From: Abditibacteriaceae bacterium
GTDB lineage: Bacteria > Armatimonadota > Abditibacteriia > Abditibacteriales > Abditibacteriaceae
DNA: 64,000 nucleotides
Assembly (NCBI GenBank): GCA_019239895.1
Contig: JAFAZH010000006.1
Span: forward strand, 62,001-126,000
Reading direction: 5' to 3'
Positions 36,461 through 47,300 of this stretch are shown here, one piece after another. The notes beneath the pieces are model-generated. The model worked only from the letters and a program-made list of their open reading frames with translations, made no database searches and had not been told where the DNA came from. Position 1 is the first letter of the stretch. Each line of letters starts with the position of its first letter. The position numbers and the translations under genes are program-made.

Positions 36461-36478
36461 CTGTGAATAATTTCACAG
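36461..36478. promoter_or_regulatory. Operator-like palindrome upstream of mqnE
   Basis: CTGTGAA-TAAT-TTCACAG, a perfect 7-bp dyad with a 4-nt spacer, resembling dimeric regulator sites, 75 bp before the chosen mqnE start. Confidence 0.4.
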
Positions 36479-36552
36479 AATGGTGAAACGGAGGGTCAAA
36501 CCAAGCGTTGGCTATGATAGAATTTAAGGTAGTAAAGGGCTTCGATACGGCT

Positions 36553-37851
36553 ATGAATACTCCACAAACAAGCGGTCAAATGAGTGAATTTATCTGGGCC
36601 AAAGCGGTTGGGAATGCCGGGTTAAGTGATATTCACGAGAAGGTATTGGCAGGGGAGCGTCTCTCCTTTGAAGAGGGGATGCGGCTATATGCTACACCAC
36701 AGCTTAACGTGGTAGGCTACCTCGCCAACATTGTGCGCGAGCGTAAGAACGGCAACGTCGCCTACTGGGTGCGCAATCAGCATGTGAATTACACCAATGT
36801 GTGCAACAAAGGCTGCCTTTTCTGCTCCTTTTACGCCCGTCCCAAAGATGACCCCCGCGCCTATACCATGACGCCCGAACAGGCGGCGGACAAGGTGCGC
36901 AACTATGGGGACGTGCCGATTACTGAAGTGCATGTGGTGGGTGGCGTCAATCCCAAACTGCCTTACTCTTACTACTTGGAACTGTTGCGTGCCATCAAAG
37001 CGGCTCGGCCCCAGGCACATATCAAGGCGTTTACAATGGTGGAGATTGACCAGATTGTACGTGCCGCTAAAAAGCCAGCAGCGGAAGTGTATGAAGATCT
37101 CAAAGCGGCGGGGCTGGATGCTTTGCCCGGTGGCGGCGCGGAAGTGATGAGCGACCGCGTCCACGAAGACCTCTTTTATGCCAAACCCAATGCGGCCCGG
37201 TGGCTTGAACTGGCCCGCGCCGCTCATCAGGCCGGATTGAAGACCAACGCCACACTCCTTTATGGCCATGTCGAGCAGACCCCGGAAAAAGTCGAGCATT
37301 TTGTCAAGCTGCGCGAGTTGCAGGACGAGACAAACGGTTTTCTAACCCTCATTCCCCTCTCCTGGCATCCTGAAAAAACGGCCTTAGAGCATATTGCGCC
37401 GCCCACCGGTGTGGAAGACTTGCGCGAAATCGCTGTAGCACGGTTAATGCTCGATAACTTCCCGCACATCAAGTCGTTCTGGATTATGAACTCGGCCCCG
37501 GTGACGCAATGCGCCCTGTGGTATGGCGCGGATGATGTGGACGGCACCATCATGGAATATGAAATTATCCGTGACCCGTCGCGTGACCGCAAACAGGTTT
37601 TAACCAGTCGCCAGTTAGTCGAAATGATCATCGAAGCGGGCCGGGAGCCAGTCGAGCGTGATCCTCTCTATAATGTGGTTTCCGTGGGATTAGAAAACGT
37701 CTCAACTACCGAGGGTGGCCTAGTGGAGCAGTTCGCCAACAAGGGCCACAACATAGAGAACCTGGATATTCTGGCACGCGAAGAGGTAACGACTGCCTCA
37801 CAACGTCTGAAACATAAGGTAAAAGGTACGCTGTTGGAGCAAGCGGTTTAA
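36553..37851 (+). CDS. mqnE: Aminofutalosine synthase (radical SAM)
   Basis: 432 residues from the ATG at 36553; the frame continues to an ATG at 36514 and a TTG at 36508, and no start has a well-placed ribosome site. The radical SAM motif is NVCNKGCLFC (CxxxCxxC). HVVGGVNPKLPY, LPGGGAEVM, NATLLYGHVE and LTLIPLSWHPEKT match MqnE. The enzyme joins the radical adduct of SAM to 3-[(1-carboxyvinyl)oxy]benzoate, an early step of futalosine menaquinone synthesis. mqnC lies 2.2 kb downstream on the same strand. Confidence 0.9.
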   Translation: MNTPQTSGQMSEFIWAKAVGNAGLSDIHEKVLAGERLSFEEGMRLYATPQLNVVGYLANIVRERKNGNVAYWVRNQHVNYTNVCNKGCLFCSFYARPKDDPRAYTMTPEQAADKVRNYGDVPITEVHVVGGVNPKLPYSYYLELLRAIKAARPQAHIKAFTMVEIDQIVRAAKKPAAEVYEDLKAAGLDALPGGGAEVMSDRVHEDLFYAKPNAARWLELARAAHQAGLKTNATLLYGHVEQTPEKVEHFVKLRELQDETNGFLTLIPLSWHPEKTALEHIAPPTGVEDLREIAVARLMLDNFPHIKSFWIMNSAPVTQCALWYGADDVDGTIMEYEIIRDPSRDRKQVLTSRQLVEMIIEAGREPVERDPLYNVVSVGLENVSTTEGGLVEQFANKGHNIENLDILAREEVTTASQRLKHKVKGTLLEQAV

Positions 37852-37928
37852 GGAAATAGGACGCTAACTCTGTTCGCCAATTTCATGCGCTATTAAACGC
37901 TATTTGCCTTAAATGGCGCAAGTTTGCG

Positions 37929-37956
37929 CTGCGTAGCATTTCATAACGCAGTTTTT
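37929..37956 (+). terminator. Short hairpin with T-tract after mqnE
   Basis: CTGCGT (37929-37934) pairs with ACGCAG (37946-37951) followed by five T residues, about 78 bp after the mqnE stop. Confidence 0.5.
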
Positions 37957-37986
37957 GTCCTATTCAACAATTCTGGGATTAAGGTT

Positions 37987-38283
37987 ATGGCATCCTGGGC
38001 CAATCCAGACGAAGGTTTGTGTAGCGAATGTGGCCATGCAAATTCGCGCCAGTGGATATTGTGTGATAAATGTGGGGCGCGTCTGCCGTGGGCACCACCC
38101 GAAGCGCCGAAACTAAAAGCGCATGAGATGACGCCGGAGCAACTGGCGGCTGTCTATGGGAAGGTGCAACCCAAAGAACCATTCTTTCTTTTTCTGCCCG
38201 AAAACCAGCTCGTCTTACGCGCTTTAATTTTTGTGATTTTATTCCTTGGCCTACTGGCTGAAGCATGGCTGCACTTGTTTTAA
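37987..38283 (+). CDS. Zinc-ribbon protein with C-terminal membrane helix
   Basis: 98 residues from the ATG at 37987 (a longer frame to 37924 runs through the terminator). A four-Cys ribbon (CSECGHANSRQWILCDKCGARLPW) fills residues 11-35. A charged linker precedes a single C-terminal membrane helix (LVLRALIFVILFLGLLAEAWL). The ribbon should face the cytoplasm. Function unknown. Confidence 0.7.
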   Translation: MASWANPDEGLCSECGHANSRQWILCDKCGARLPWAPPEAPKLKAHEMTPEQLAAVYGKVQPKEPFFLFLPENQLVLRALIFVILFLGLLAEAWLHLF

Positions 38284-38293
38284 TTCTTTTATC

Positions 38294-38845
38294 ATGCAAA
38301 TGACTATTGGCAGCACACAATTAGAATTAGTGCAGGGTGATATTACCCGGCAGGACACGGATGCCATTGTCAATGCTGCTAACGAAAGGTTGGCAGGTGG
38401 AGGCGGAGTGGATGGTGCCATTCACCGTGCTGGCGGGCCGCAGATTATGGAGGAGTGCCGTCGTATTGGTGGCTGCCCCACCGGAGAAGCGGTCATTACA
38501 TCTGGCGGTAATTTGAAAGCGCGTTATGTGATCCATACAGTGGGGCCAATTTACCGTGGTGGCAAGTCCGGCGAGCCAGACTTGCTGGCGGAAGCGTACC
38601 ACAATAGTTTAGAACTGGCGGTCGAGAACGGCGTGAAGAGTATTGCTTTCCCCTCGATTTCTACGGGCGTATACGGTTATCCGGTTGAGTCGGCGGCGCG
38701 CATTGCTCTGGGGACTGTTATCAGCTTTTTGGAGCAGAGTGTTCACGAAATAGAGGTAGTCCGCTTTGTGCTTTTTGACGCCCGAACTTTTGCCGCCTAT
38801 GAAACAAATCTGGAGCATTTCAAGTCAGGTAGGACAGGAGGTTGA
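38294..38845 (+). CDS. Macrodomain protein (O-acetyl-ADP-ribose deacetylase-like)
   Basis: 183 residues from the ATG at 38294. A complete macrodomain: LELVQGDITRQDTDAIVNAANERLAGGGGVDGAIHRAGG, then GEAVITSGGNLKARYVIHTVGP and the diphosphate loop PSISTGVYGYP. These match the YmdB/MacroD class that removes ADP-ribose or O-acetyl groups. Cytoplasmic. The gene stops 4 bp before the next start. Confidence 0.9.
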   Translation: MQMTIGSTQLELVQGDITRQDTDAIVNAANERLAGGGGVDGAIHRAGGPQIMEECRRIGGCPTGEAVITSGGNLKARYVIHTVGPIYRGGKSGEPDLLAEAYHNSLELAVENGVKSIAFPSISTGVYGYPVESAARIALGTVISFLEQSVHEIEVVRFVLFDARTFAAYETNLEHFKSGRTGG

Positions 38846-38849
38846 AACG

Positions 38850-39500
38850 ATGCGACAAGACATACCTTTAGTGGCTTTGGACGATATTCGTATTGATACG
38901 CCCTGCCACGCGGCCTGGGAAGAGATGGCAGGCAATGAGCAAGTGCGCTTTTGCCAACTCTGCGCCAAGAATGTGTACAACCTGTCAGAAATGAGCCGCG
39001 CCGAAGCGGAGAACGTGCTCAGAAGCCAGCCGACTACCCCCTGCGTGCGGTTCTATCAGCAAGAAGACGGCAGCGTTATCACCAGTGGTTGTCCCGCGCC
39101 GTTCAAACTTGTGCAGCGCCCTTTCAAATGGATGAGCGGTGTAGCTGCGGCGATGGTCGGGGCCTGTCTTGCGACAGTGGGTGGCAGGCTGGGCATCGCT
39201 TCAGCCAGGGCCAGTGAGGTGACACCGACCCGAGTAGCGGGAGCGCATAAAGCTGGCCCGACGCATAAACCTAATAAACCTCAATGTCCGCCACCTCGTC
39301 AACTGATGGGCAAGCCTGCTGTCAGACCTCCTGTTGCATTAATGGGGGAGCCAACCGTGCCGCCAAATGTTCACCCCCAGCCGCCAAAGTCAAACCAAAC
39401 ACCTGTTGTTGTCCATCCACCGACCAATTCGCCAAGTCCGCACATTGTTCATCCTGTGATAGGCCAACCCGTTAAGAATCCGGGAAGCCATCATGAATAA
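38850..39500 (+). CDS. FCxxC-motif membrane protein, tandem paralogue 1
   Basis: 216 residues from an ATG with AGGAGG upstream. The N-terminal 75 residues carry CHAAWEEMAGNEQVRFCQLC and KNVYNLSEMSRAEAE, then CVRFYQQEDGSVITSGCP. I have seen this conserved pattern in myxobacterial and other uncharacterised proteins. The five Cys suggest metal binding. One membrane helix follows (VAAAMVGACLATVGGRLGIA), then a Pro-rich extracellular tail with many His. It overlaps the next gene by 8 bp (ATGAATAA). Function unknown. Confidence 0.72.
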   Translation: MRQDIPLVALDDIRIDTPCHAAWEEMAGNEQVRFCQLCAKNVYNLSEMSRAEAENVLRSQPTTPCVRFYQQEDGSVITSGCPAPFKLVQRPFKWMSGVAAAMVGACLATVGGRLGIASARASEVTPTRVAGAHKAGPTHKPNKPQCPPPRQLMGKPAVRPPVALMGEPTVPPNVHPQPPKSNQTPVVVHPPTNSPSPHIVHPVIGQPVKNPGSHHE

Positions 39501-40011
39501 GGACTTGTCCTTTATCGCCTTAGATTCAGTTCGTGTCGCCACTCCCTGCCGTGCGGCGTGGGAGAATATGCATGGCAACGATCAAGTGCGCTTTTGCCAG
39601 ACTTGCGCGAAGAATGTTTACAACCTGTCGGCTATGACTCAGGCCGAGGCAGAAGCATTGATTCAGGTCAAAGAAGGTAAGATGTGCATCCGCTTTTATG
39701 AACGCACTGATGGCACAGTGCTCACGCAAGATTGCCCGGTTGGTTTGCGGGGTGTTCAGCGCCGTATGTTCAAGGGCCTGGCGGCTGGTTTAGCCGCTTG
39801 CATTGCTTTCGGCTTTGGTCTCATTGGCATTGGCAACCACTCTGCTGCCTGGGGTTCTGAGAGGGCAATGAATAGTCTGCGGCACACTCAGCCTTTTGCC
39901 GCATTGATTAACTGGATTAGCCCTGAACCAACGCTAACTGCCGTCGCGGGCGAGATGGTCGTTATGCCACCCAAACAGCCAGTGTCCGCTCCCAATTCAA
40001 GTAGTCACTAA
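39493..40011 (+). CDS. FCxxC-motif membrane protein, tandem paralogue 2
   Basis: 172 residues with the same module as the gene before it: CRAAWENMHGNDQVRFCQTC, KNVYNLSAMTQAEAE, CIRFYERTDGTVLTQDCPVG. A membrane helix (LAAGLAACIAFGFGLIGIG) and a shorter tail follow. Translationally coupled to paralogue 1. It lies 16 bp before mqnC, so co-transcription with the menaquinone gene is likely. Function unknown. Confidence 0.72.
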   Translation: MNKDLSFIALDSVRVATPCRAAWENMHGNDQVRFCQTCAKNVYNLSAMTQAEAEALIQVKEGKMCIRFYERTDGTVLTQDCPVGLRGVQRRMFKGLAAGLAACIAFGFGLIGIGNHSAAWGSERAMNSLRHTQPFAALINWISPEPTLTAVAGEMVVMPPKQPVSAPNSSSH

Positions 40012-40027
40012 AACAAGGATAGCCGTT

Positions 40028-41269
40028 ATGACCACACTCTTAGCCCAACCCCAGAATCCGCAATCCGCAATCCGCAATCCGCAATCCATAGATGACATCG
40101 CCGCTAAAGTCTTTGCTGGCGAACGGCTCAGTTATGAGGATGGCGTGCGGCTGATGCAGCATCCCAACCTTTCGGAGCTGGGAATGCTGGCGGATTTTGT
40201 GCGCCAGCGCCAGAATCCAGGGCGTGTGGTCACTTACATCGCCGGGCGCAACATCAACTATACGAACGTGTGTTGGGTGCAGTGCAAGTTCTGCGCGTTC
40301 TATCGGTTGCCCAGTAGTGAAGAGGGCTATACCCTCACCAAAGAGCAAGTCTTTCGCAAGATTCAAGAGATGGTGGATTTAGGCGGTATCGAGTTGCTTT
40401 TGCAGGGTGGCCTCAATCCCAAGCTGCGTATTGACTATTACGAAGATTTATTTCGCTCCATCAAAGAAAAGTTTCCGCAAGTCCTGTTGCACGCGCTTTC
40501 GGTAGCGGAGATTCTCTATATTGCCAAGATTTCACGCATTAGCGTGGAAGAAACCCTTAAGCGGTTACGCGCCGCCGGGCAGGATACCATTCCCGGTGCC
40601 GGGGCAGAAATGTTAGTTGACCGTGTGCGCCAGTTCATTGCACCATATAAAGATACGACTGATGAATGGTTGGAAACGATGCGGCTGTGGCACCAGTTGG
40701 GCGGCAAATCTACGGTGACTATGATGTATGGCACGGTGGAAACGCCGGAAGAACGGCTGGAACATATTCTGCGTGCCCGTGACGCGCAAGATTGGGCTTT
40801 GGCCAACACCACCGGGGGCTATACCGCCTTTATCGCCTGGAACTTCCAGCCTGATGGGACACCCCTGGGCGATGAGCTAATGGGCATCAATGGCACTCAT
40901 GATGACAAACCATTGCGCGTGAATGGCGCAGAAGGTCCAGTGTCACTTGACCCCAATCTAAAATCCGCAATCCGCTATCCGCAATGGAAAAAGGCGTCTG
41001 GATTCGATTACCTGCGCACTATCGCGGTGGCGCGTTTACTGCTCGATAATATTCCCCACCATCAAGCCAGTTGGGTCACGCAAGGCCCGAAGATCGCGCA
41101 AATCGGCCTCAACTTTGGCCTGGATGATTTTGGCTCGACGATGATGGAAGAAAACGTCGTCTCGGCAGCAGGCACCGATTTTGTGATGCCCATTAGCGAA
41201 ATCGAACGCCTCATCCGTGAAGCGGGTTATGAGCCACGCCGCCGCAATACTCTTTATGATTTGGTTTAA
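40028..41269 (+). CDS. mqnC: Dehypoxanthine futalosine cyclase (radical SAM)
   Basis: 413 residues; AGGATAG precedes the ATG. The radical SAM motif is NVCWVQCKFC. LLLQGGLNPKLRIDYYE, IPGAGAEMLVDRVR, TVTMMYGT and FIAWNFQPDGTPLG match MqnC, which cyclises dehypoxanthine futalosine in menaquinone synthesis. Two heptad insertions are visible: residues 10-20 (NPQSAIRNPQS) and a poorly conserved stretch of about 45 residues before GFDYLRTIAVARLLL that contains SAIRYPQ. The active-site regions look intact. Confidence 0.9.
   Translation: MTTLLAQPQNPQSAIRNPQSIDDIAAKVFAGERLSYEDGVRLMQHPNLSELGMLADFVRQRQNPGRVVTYIAGRNINYTNVCWVQCKFCAFYRLPSSEEGYTLTKEQVFRKIQEMVDLGGIELLLQGGLNPKLRIDYYEDLFRSIKEKFPQVLLHALSVAEILYIAKISRISVEETLKRLRAAGQDTIPGAGAEMLVDRVRQFIAPYKDTTDEWLETMRLWHQLGGKSTVTMMYGTVETPEERLEHILRARDAQDWALANTTGGYTAFIAWNFQPDGTPLGDELMGINGTHDDKPLRVNGAEGPVSLDPNLKSAIRYPQWKKASGFDYLRTIAVARLLLDNIPHHQASWVTQGPKIAQIGLNFGLDDFGSTMMEENVVSAAGTDFVMPISEIERLIREAGYEPRRRNTLYDLV
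40055..40088 (+). repeat. (AATCCGC)4 heptamer array inside mqnC
   Basis: Four exact copies of AATCCGC plus a partial fifth, translated in frame near the N-terminus of MqnC. Three units equal 21 nt, so the peptide repeats every seven residues (NPQSAIR). Confidence 0.9.
40962..40983 (+). repeat. (AATCCGC)3 heptamer array, second site in mqnC
   Basis: AATCCGC, AATCCGC, TATCCGC within the variable insert of MqnC, encoding KSAIRYPQ. The same unit as at 40055, 0.9 kb away. Confidence 0.85.
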
Positions 41270-41284
41270 GGTTGAGAGGCTGTG

Positions 41285-41326
41285 CAATAGAAAGGCTGAC
41301 TCGAAATTCGAGTCAGCCTTTCTATT
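41285..41326. terminator. Strong hairpin between convergent mqnC and the giant gene
   Basis: A perfect stem of about 19 bp (41285-41303 with 41308-41326, CAATAGAAAGGCTGACTCG) with a very short loop. Placed between two convergent stops it can act in both directions. Confidence 0.85.
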
Positions 41327-41340
41327 GTGCTTGGAAGTCT

Positions 41341-44300
41341 TTAATGCGCTACAATTGTGTTGCTCTGTCCGTTGAGCGTAGCGCCCTTAGCATCGGTGAC
41401 ATCGTTCCAGGAGACCGCGACATGGTCACCAATCTGCAAAGCACCTGATTCTAAGGCCAATACGACTGTGTGAGAAGTGGCATTATAGCTAGTACTGTCC
41501 ACTGTAACACTCTTGCCGTTGACTTCAACCGTATAATGGGTCGGATCACTGGCAGCTTCTGCATCCAGCGCCCCAGTAAACCGCAGTTGCACACTATTGG
41601 TTGCCGCGTTCGCGCTACCTGTGGACAGAGCCACTGAGGAACGTGTAACCTGGGCCGCAGGTGTTGATGAACCACTGCTGGTCGCTGTGCCAGTGCTGAC
41701 TGAATTCAACGTGAAGTTAATGTTGGTGGCAGCGGGAGACGTAACGGTTAGTGACACTGGCTTCGAGGCCGGGGTGAATTTAGCATTGGTCTTAGTGGCA
41801 ACCAAGGAATAACTCCCCACGACCTTCGGCTTCAGCGTATAAACACCATTAGTATCCGTCTTGGCTGTAAGCACTGTGCCTGCGCCACGAGCGGTAATAA
41901 CCACACCTGCTACGCCGACCACAGTGCCATCACTCTTGTGCTGTGTGACGCTCCCGGCAATGACTGGCACTGGGCTAGCTAAGAAGTTCACGTCCCGCAC
42001 ACTATTGTTCAAGTCCAAACGGATCGAGGTGGGCTTGAAGGTGTATTGCGGTTTGCTGACAGCAACTCTGTAGGTGCTGCTTGGTAGGTGCGTAAACACA
42101 TAGTTGCCAGAGCGGTCAGTGGTGGTGATATCTAATATCAGGTTCAGACTGTCGAGAGTCACTGTAACGCCCGCAATTCCAACATTGCCTGTCGCAGTGG
42201 TGGCCGTGACACGACCTGCTAAGCTCAGAGAACTGGCGGGGGCAACGTCAGTGACCACAATCGCTGCGGTGCCCGGCCTAAAGCCTGTCGCGGAGGCTGT
42301 GATATTAACCAGGCGCGGCCCGGCAGCTACCCCATCATTTACGGCCTGAATATCAAAGCTAACAGATTTTGCCTTAGCTGGAATCAATACGGAAGTCGGC
42401 ACCCGCAATTTATTCCTATCATCACTGGATAGAGCAACCCGCAAGGCAGCGGTGGTGGGTGAATTACGAGTGACCGTGCCCCTGGCGGCATGTGCGCCCG
42501 CGTTCTCTGGGAAGCGGTTGCGGTTTACTGTCAGGGTCAGCGATGGGATTTCATTATCGGTAATGGTGACCGAGGCCACCGCACTGCTAAGACCACCTGC
42601 TGTAGCCGTGATGGTGATGCTCTGGGTGCCATCTACGATGGTGTTATCCACCACCGGAATGGTGAAGCTGAAGGAAGCGGTTCCTGCTGGAATGGTAACG
42701 GAAACTGGCAAACGCAGCCTGTTCTCGGCAATGTTCTTCGTCAGATAAACCGTTAAAGGCGCATCCGTGGGAGTATTACGGGTCAGGGTGGCGTTTATTT
42801 TGCCGCCCGTTTCACTGATAACCGCTGGCACCAGGCTTAACGTGAGAGCCGGGGTTTCGTTATCCACTACGGTCACCGTGGCGGTGCTGCTCAAGTTGCT
42901 CGTGGTAGCCGTGATAGTCACGCTCCGGTTGCCCTCCGCAATGGTGTCGTCCACCGCTGTAACCGGGAAGGTGGCGGAAGTGGCCCCTGCGGGGATAGTG
43001 ACCGTTGCGGGTACCGTTGTCGCCCCTGTGTTGCTGCTGGAGAGATTGACGACGAGATCAGTGGTCAGGGCAAAATTGCGAGTAATCGTGCCCGTCGCAA
43101 CTCCGCCAGCCTCGCTGATCGCACCAGGATTGATAGTTACCGCCAGAGCTGGTGAGTCATTGTCCACTACGGTTACTGTGGTTTTGTTGGTCAAGCTGCC
43201 AGCCGTGGCGGTCAGCGTAATGGTGGCATTGCCATTGGCGATGGTGTCATCCACTGGTGTAACAGTGAACTGGGTAGTGTTAGCCCCTGCCGGTATAGTG
43301 ATGGTGTCCGGTAATCTCAGGCGACTGGGATTGCTGGAAGTTAGGGTTACGACCATCGCTTGAGCGTTGGGCGTGTTACGTGTCACGGTGCCAACAATAT
43401 TGGTGGCCCCTTCGATAAAGCTATTGGGAGTGACAGCTATGGTCAAAGTTGGCACATCATTGTCAGTGACGTTGACGATGGCTAACCCAGGATTGAAGTT
43501 AGCCGCGTTGGCCGCCAACGTCACAGCCTGTGGGCCACTGGCCACAGCGTCATCAATGGCATTGATGGGGAATGTCACCGAGGCTGCCCCAACAGGAATC
43601 GTCACTGTGGCGGGCACTTGCACTTTACTGTTACTGCTGCTCAGGTCTACCGTTAAGGCCGCAGTTGTGGGAGTGTTGCGGCTTACCGTGCCTGTAGCGG
43701 CTCCGGCTCCTGCCGCCTCACTAAAGGTTTTGGGGCTAACACTCAGGCTCAGGGTTGGCCCATCGTTATCCACTACGGTTGCCTGAGCCGAGGCTTGAAT
43801 GAAGTTAGGAGCTGTGGCTGTAATTGTGATAGACCGCGATCCATCCACCACACTGTTATCTATCCCACCTATCGAGAAATTAACGGAAGCCGCCCCTACC
43901 GGAATGGTGACAGTCGTGGGCACCTGAGCTGAATTAGGATCACTGTTGGAGAGATTCACCGTCTGTGCCGTATTAGTCAGTGTGTTACGGGTTACAGTGC
44001 CTGTAGCGGCATTAGAGCCTCCGGCCTCGCTAAAGATGTTCGGGTTGATGGTCAAAGACAGGGTTGGCACATCATCATCCGTGACCGTGACGGAGGCGGT
44101 GCCAGTTGTGAATCCGGTCTGGCTGGCCACAATGACAACGGTTTGATCGCCATCCACAATTGAGTTATCTATCGCGTCAATGGAGAAAGTAACCGAGTTT
44201 TGGTTAGCCGGAATCGTCACGGTGGCCGGAAAGCTTACTTTACCGGAAATGTTACTGAACAGATTAACCGTCAAAGCGGCTCCGTTAGGTGTATTCCGGG

Positions 44301-47300
44301 TAACGGTGCCTGTAGCGACTCCTGGCCCCGCCGCTTCGCTGAAGCTGTTGGGTGTGACACTGAGGGTTAGCACGGGGGATATGACCTGGAAATTCGCGGC
44401 GAATTCGCTGGTGTTGCCATTAGCAGTCGTAGCAGTGGCCGTAACATATTTTCCAGTCAGGTCTCCACTGTAGGTAAAGTTGAAAGAAGCATTACCGCTA
44501 CCATCCGTGCTCACATTTTGAGCACCCAGATAGGTTTGCGCTTCCCCATGCCCGGAGGGGTCTGGAGTGCTGATGCTATAAAAATCGAGGGTGAAGGTGG
44601 CATTGGCCGTGCTGTTGAGCGTGCCAATAATGGGACTGCTGCCGTTAATAGAACGGGCATCTGTGATAACTGGGTAATTTTGTAATGTGTTACCTCCGCT
44701 ATCACCGTCACCCAGGTCATTATTCGTGACAACATTGAAGGATTCTCCGGCTGTCTGGAGGTTAATCCCCAAGCCACCGTTATTGAGGAAAACATTGCCT
44801 CGAATTGAATTACGAGTGGTGGTATTGCCCTGCACCCCAATACCATCCTGGCCATTATTGGCAATCAAGTTAGATTGGCCCGCGCTAATGCCACCAATGG
44901 TATTGATAGCTGCACCGGTGTCTACAAAAATTCCATCGCCTCCATTGGGTACCGCTGCCGTTCCCGCAGCATTGGTGCCAATGGAGTTACCTTGCACGAC
45001 ACTATTCCTGGCGGAAGTAGTAGTTAAGTTAATCCCACTACCCGTATTACCAGAGATGATGTTGCCGGAGATAGTACTGCCGGGATTGGCAAAAGCCCCC
45101 CCTGAGATGAGAATGCCAGTGCCATTGCCTAAAGCTGTGTTGCCATTGGCTTGCAAGCCGATGTAGTTGCCGAGGACAGCGTTTCCTGTAGTATTAGACC
45201 CCGTAATAATGACACCATCTGCACCGTTGCCAGAGATAATGTTACGAGTGGCCGCAGTCAAGCCGCCAATCGTATTGGATTGCGCAGAATTCTGAATAAT
45301 AATGCCAGACGCCGAGTTGGGCACAGCAGTTGTTCCTGTTGCATCCGTGCCCAAATAGTTACCTTGCACGACATTACCAAACGTCGAGCCAGCCTGACCA
45401 TCAATGTTGATTCCGTGCGCAAAGCCGTTGATGACTAACCCCGAAATGTTGCCATTGAAGGAATTGAGAGTCAAGCCATCGGCACCTGCCGATAAGCTAC
45501 CGTTAAGGACGATTTCTGGCCCTGAGGTGTTAGTATCTCCTGAGAAACCAGTTTGTGAAGCACCATTAATCGTGGTGCTGTCAGCGGTAATCGCAGGTAA
45601 GGCACTGGTGGGTTGCAGGGTAAAGACTCCACCACTAAAACCTGCGTCCGAGGTTGGAATATTAAATATAATACTCGCCCCCGGATTAGCATTGGCTGTG
45701 GTAATCGCATCACGCAGGGAGGTCGCGGGACCACCGGTGGTATCGGCTGCGGTGGTCACCGCTATTGAAGTGATAGGTGGCCCTACCTTGAAAACAAAAG
45801 CCTCATTGGTGGCACTGCTTTGGGCAATTTGATAAGCGCCCGGAGTGGCCGGGAAATCAGCAGAAAAGGTGGAGCCTGCTATGTAAGCATTACCGGCGCT
45901 ATCGAGGGCAAGACCGCCCACAATTTCCTCGTTAGTGCCACCGTAATAAGTGGAATACATATAAGCGGAAGCAGTTGGGTTTAGCACGGTTAGAAAAGCG
46001 TCGCGGAACGTGGAAGTGGGGCCACTGCGCGCCGCTTGAATTGCTCCACGGGTCGGAAAATCGTTAGAAACAGTGTTGCCTGCAACGTAAGCTCTGCCCA
46101 AACTATCCACCTGAATACCAACGCCAACGTCATTGCCGCTGCCGCCTAAGTAGGTTGAGTAGGTAGCTGTTCCTCCTGTGCCTGGAATTTTGGTGACAAA
46201 GGCGTCCGTTCCACCAGACGAGAAGGTTTGAACCACACCTGCGGTCACGGGAAAATCGAAGGCAGAAGCAGTGGAGCCTGTAACATAAACATCATCTGCA
46301 TTGTCTACGGCAACGCCGGCAGCAGCATCAGCGCCTGAACCGCCCAGGTAAGTCGAAAAGAACAAACCCTGTCCACTTGAACTCAACTTGGTCACAAAAG
46401 CATCTGTGCTAGTCGTGCCGAAGCCTAAATTAAGGCTTGACTGATACGCTAATTTTACGGGGAAATTGGTGGATGTAGTTGAACCGCAAACCACTGCGCG
46501 GTTGGCACTATCCACAGCTATGCCGGTTATTCGATCATCCCCGGTGCCGCCTAAATAGGTGGAGTAGATGGGAAACCCAAAGTTTAACTTAGCCACAAAG
46601 CCATCGCTGGCACCTCCGACTGGCGCTGATTGATAGCCGCTTACGGTGGGAAAATTAGTCGCCGAAGTAGCTCCTGCAACATACACATTGTTACTACTAT
46701 CTAAGGCAATCGCATTGCCAATGGTGCCGATGCCGGTGGTCCCAGTGGGGCCAGCATTGCCGCCTAAGTAAGTCGAAAAAACCAGGGCTGAACCCGTCGC
46801 ATTCAACTCCGTGACAAAGGCTTCTGAAACGTTCGCTGTGCCCGTAGCCTGATAAGGAAAGCGGGTGGGGAAGTTAGGCGAGAGGGTATAACCTGTAATA
46901 TAGGCGTTACCACTCCCATCAACCGCGATACCATTACCATTCTCATCGGCGCTGCCACCTAAATAAGTGGAATAGATTAGGGCGGTTCCGGTGGCATTAA
47001 GCTTGGTCACAAAGACATCCCGCCCACCGCCAGATGCATTCTGAAAGGCAGGTCGAGTCACGCTAAAGTCCTTAACAGGGTAGCCTGCGCCCGTTGTGCC
47101 ACCAGTTATGTAGGCGTTACCGCTAGCATCAACCGCAATGGCATTGGCGAAGTCATTAGCCGCGCCGCCAATGTAAGTGGCGTAGTAGAGGATCGGGTCA
47201 ATAGTAACAGGATGTTGGGGATCATAGGCGGCCAGATGAAAACCAACTTCACGGTTGCCCCTTAATTCATAACGACTATCAATAGCTTTTTTAACGCCAC

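Noticed and set aside
40055-40088. CRISPR-like array
   Set aside because: The 7-nt units have no spacers; no array with 25-40 bp repeats and unique spacers was seen anywhere in the window.
42104-45832. Long plus-strand open frames opposite the giant gene
   Set aside because: They mirror the Val/Thr-rich Calx-beta repeats in the antisense frame and recur with the repeat period; no signals for expression.
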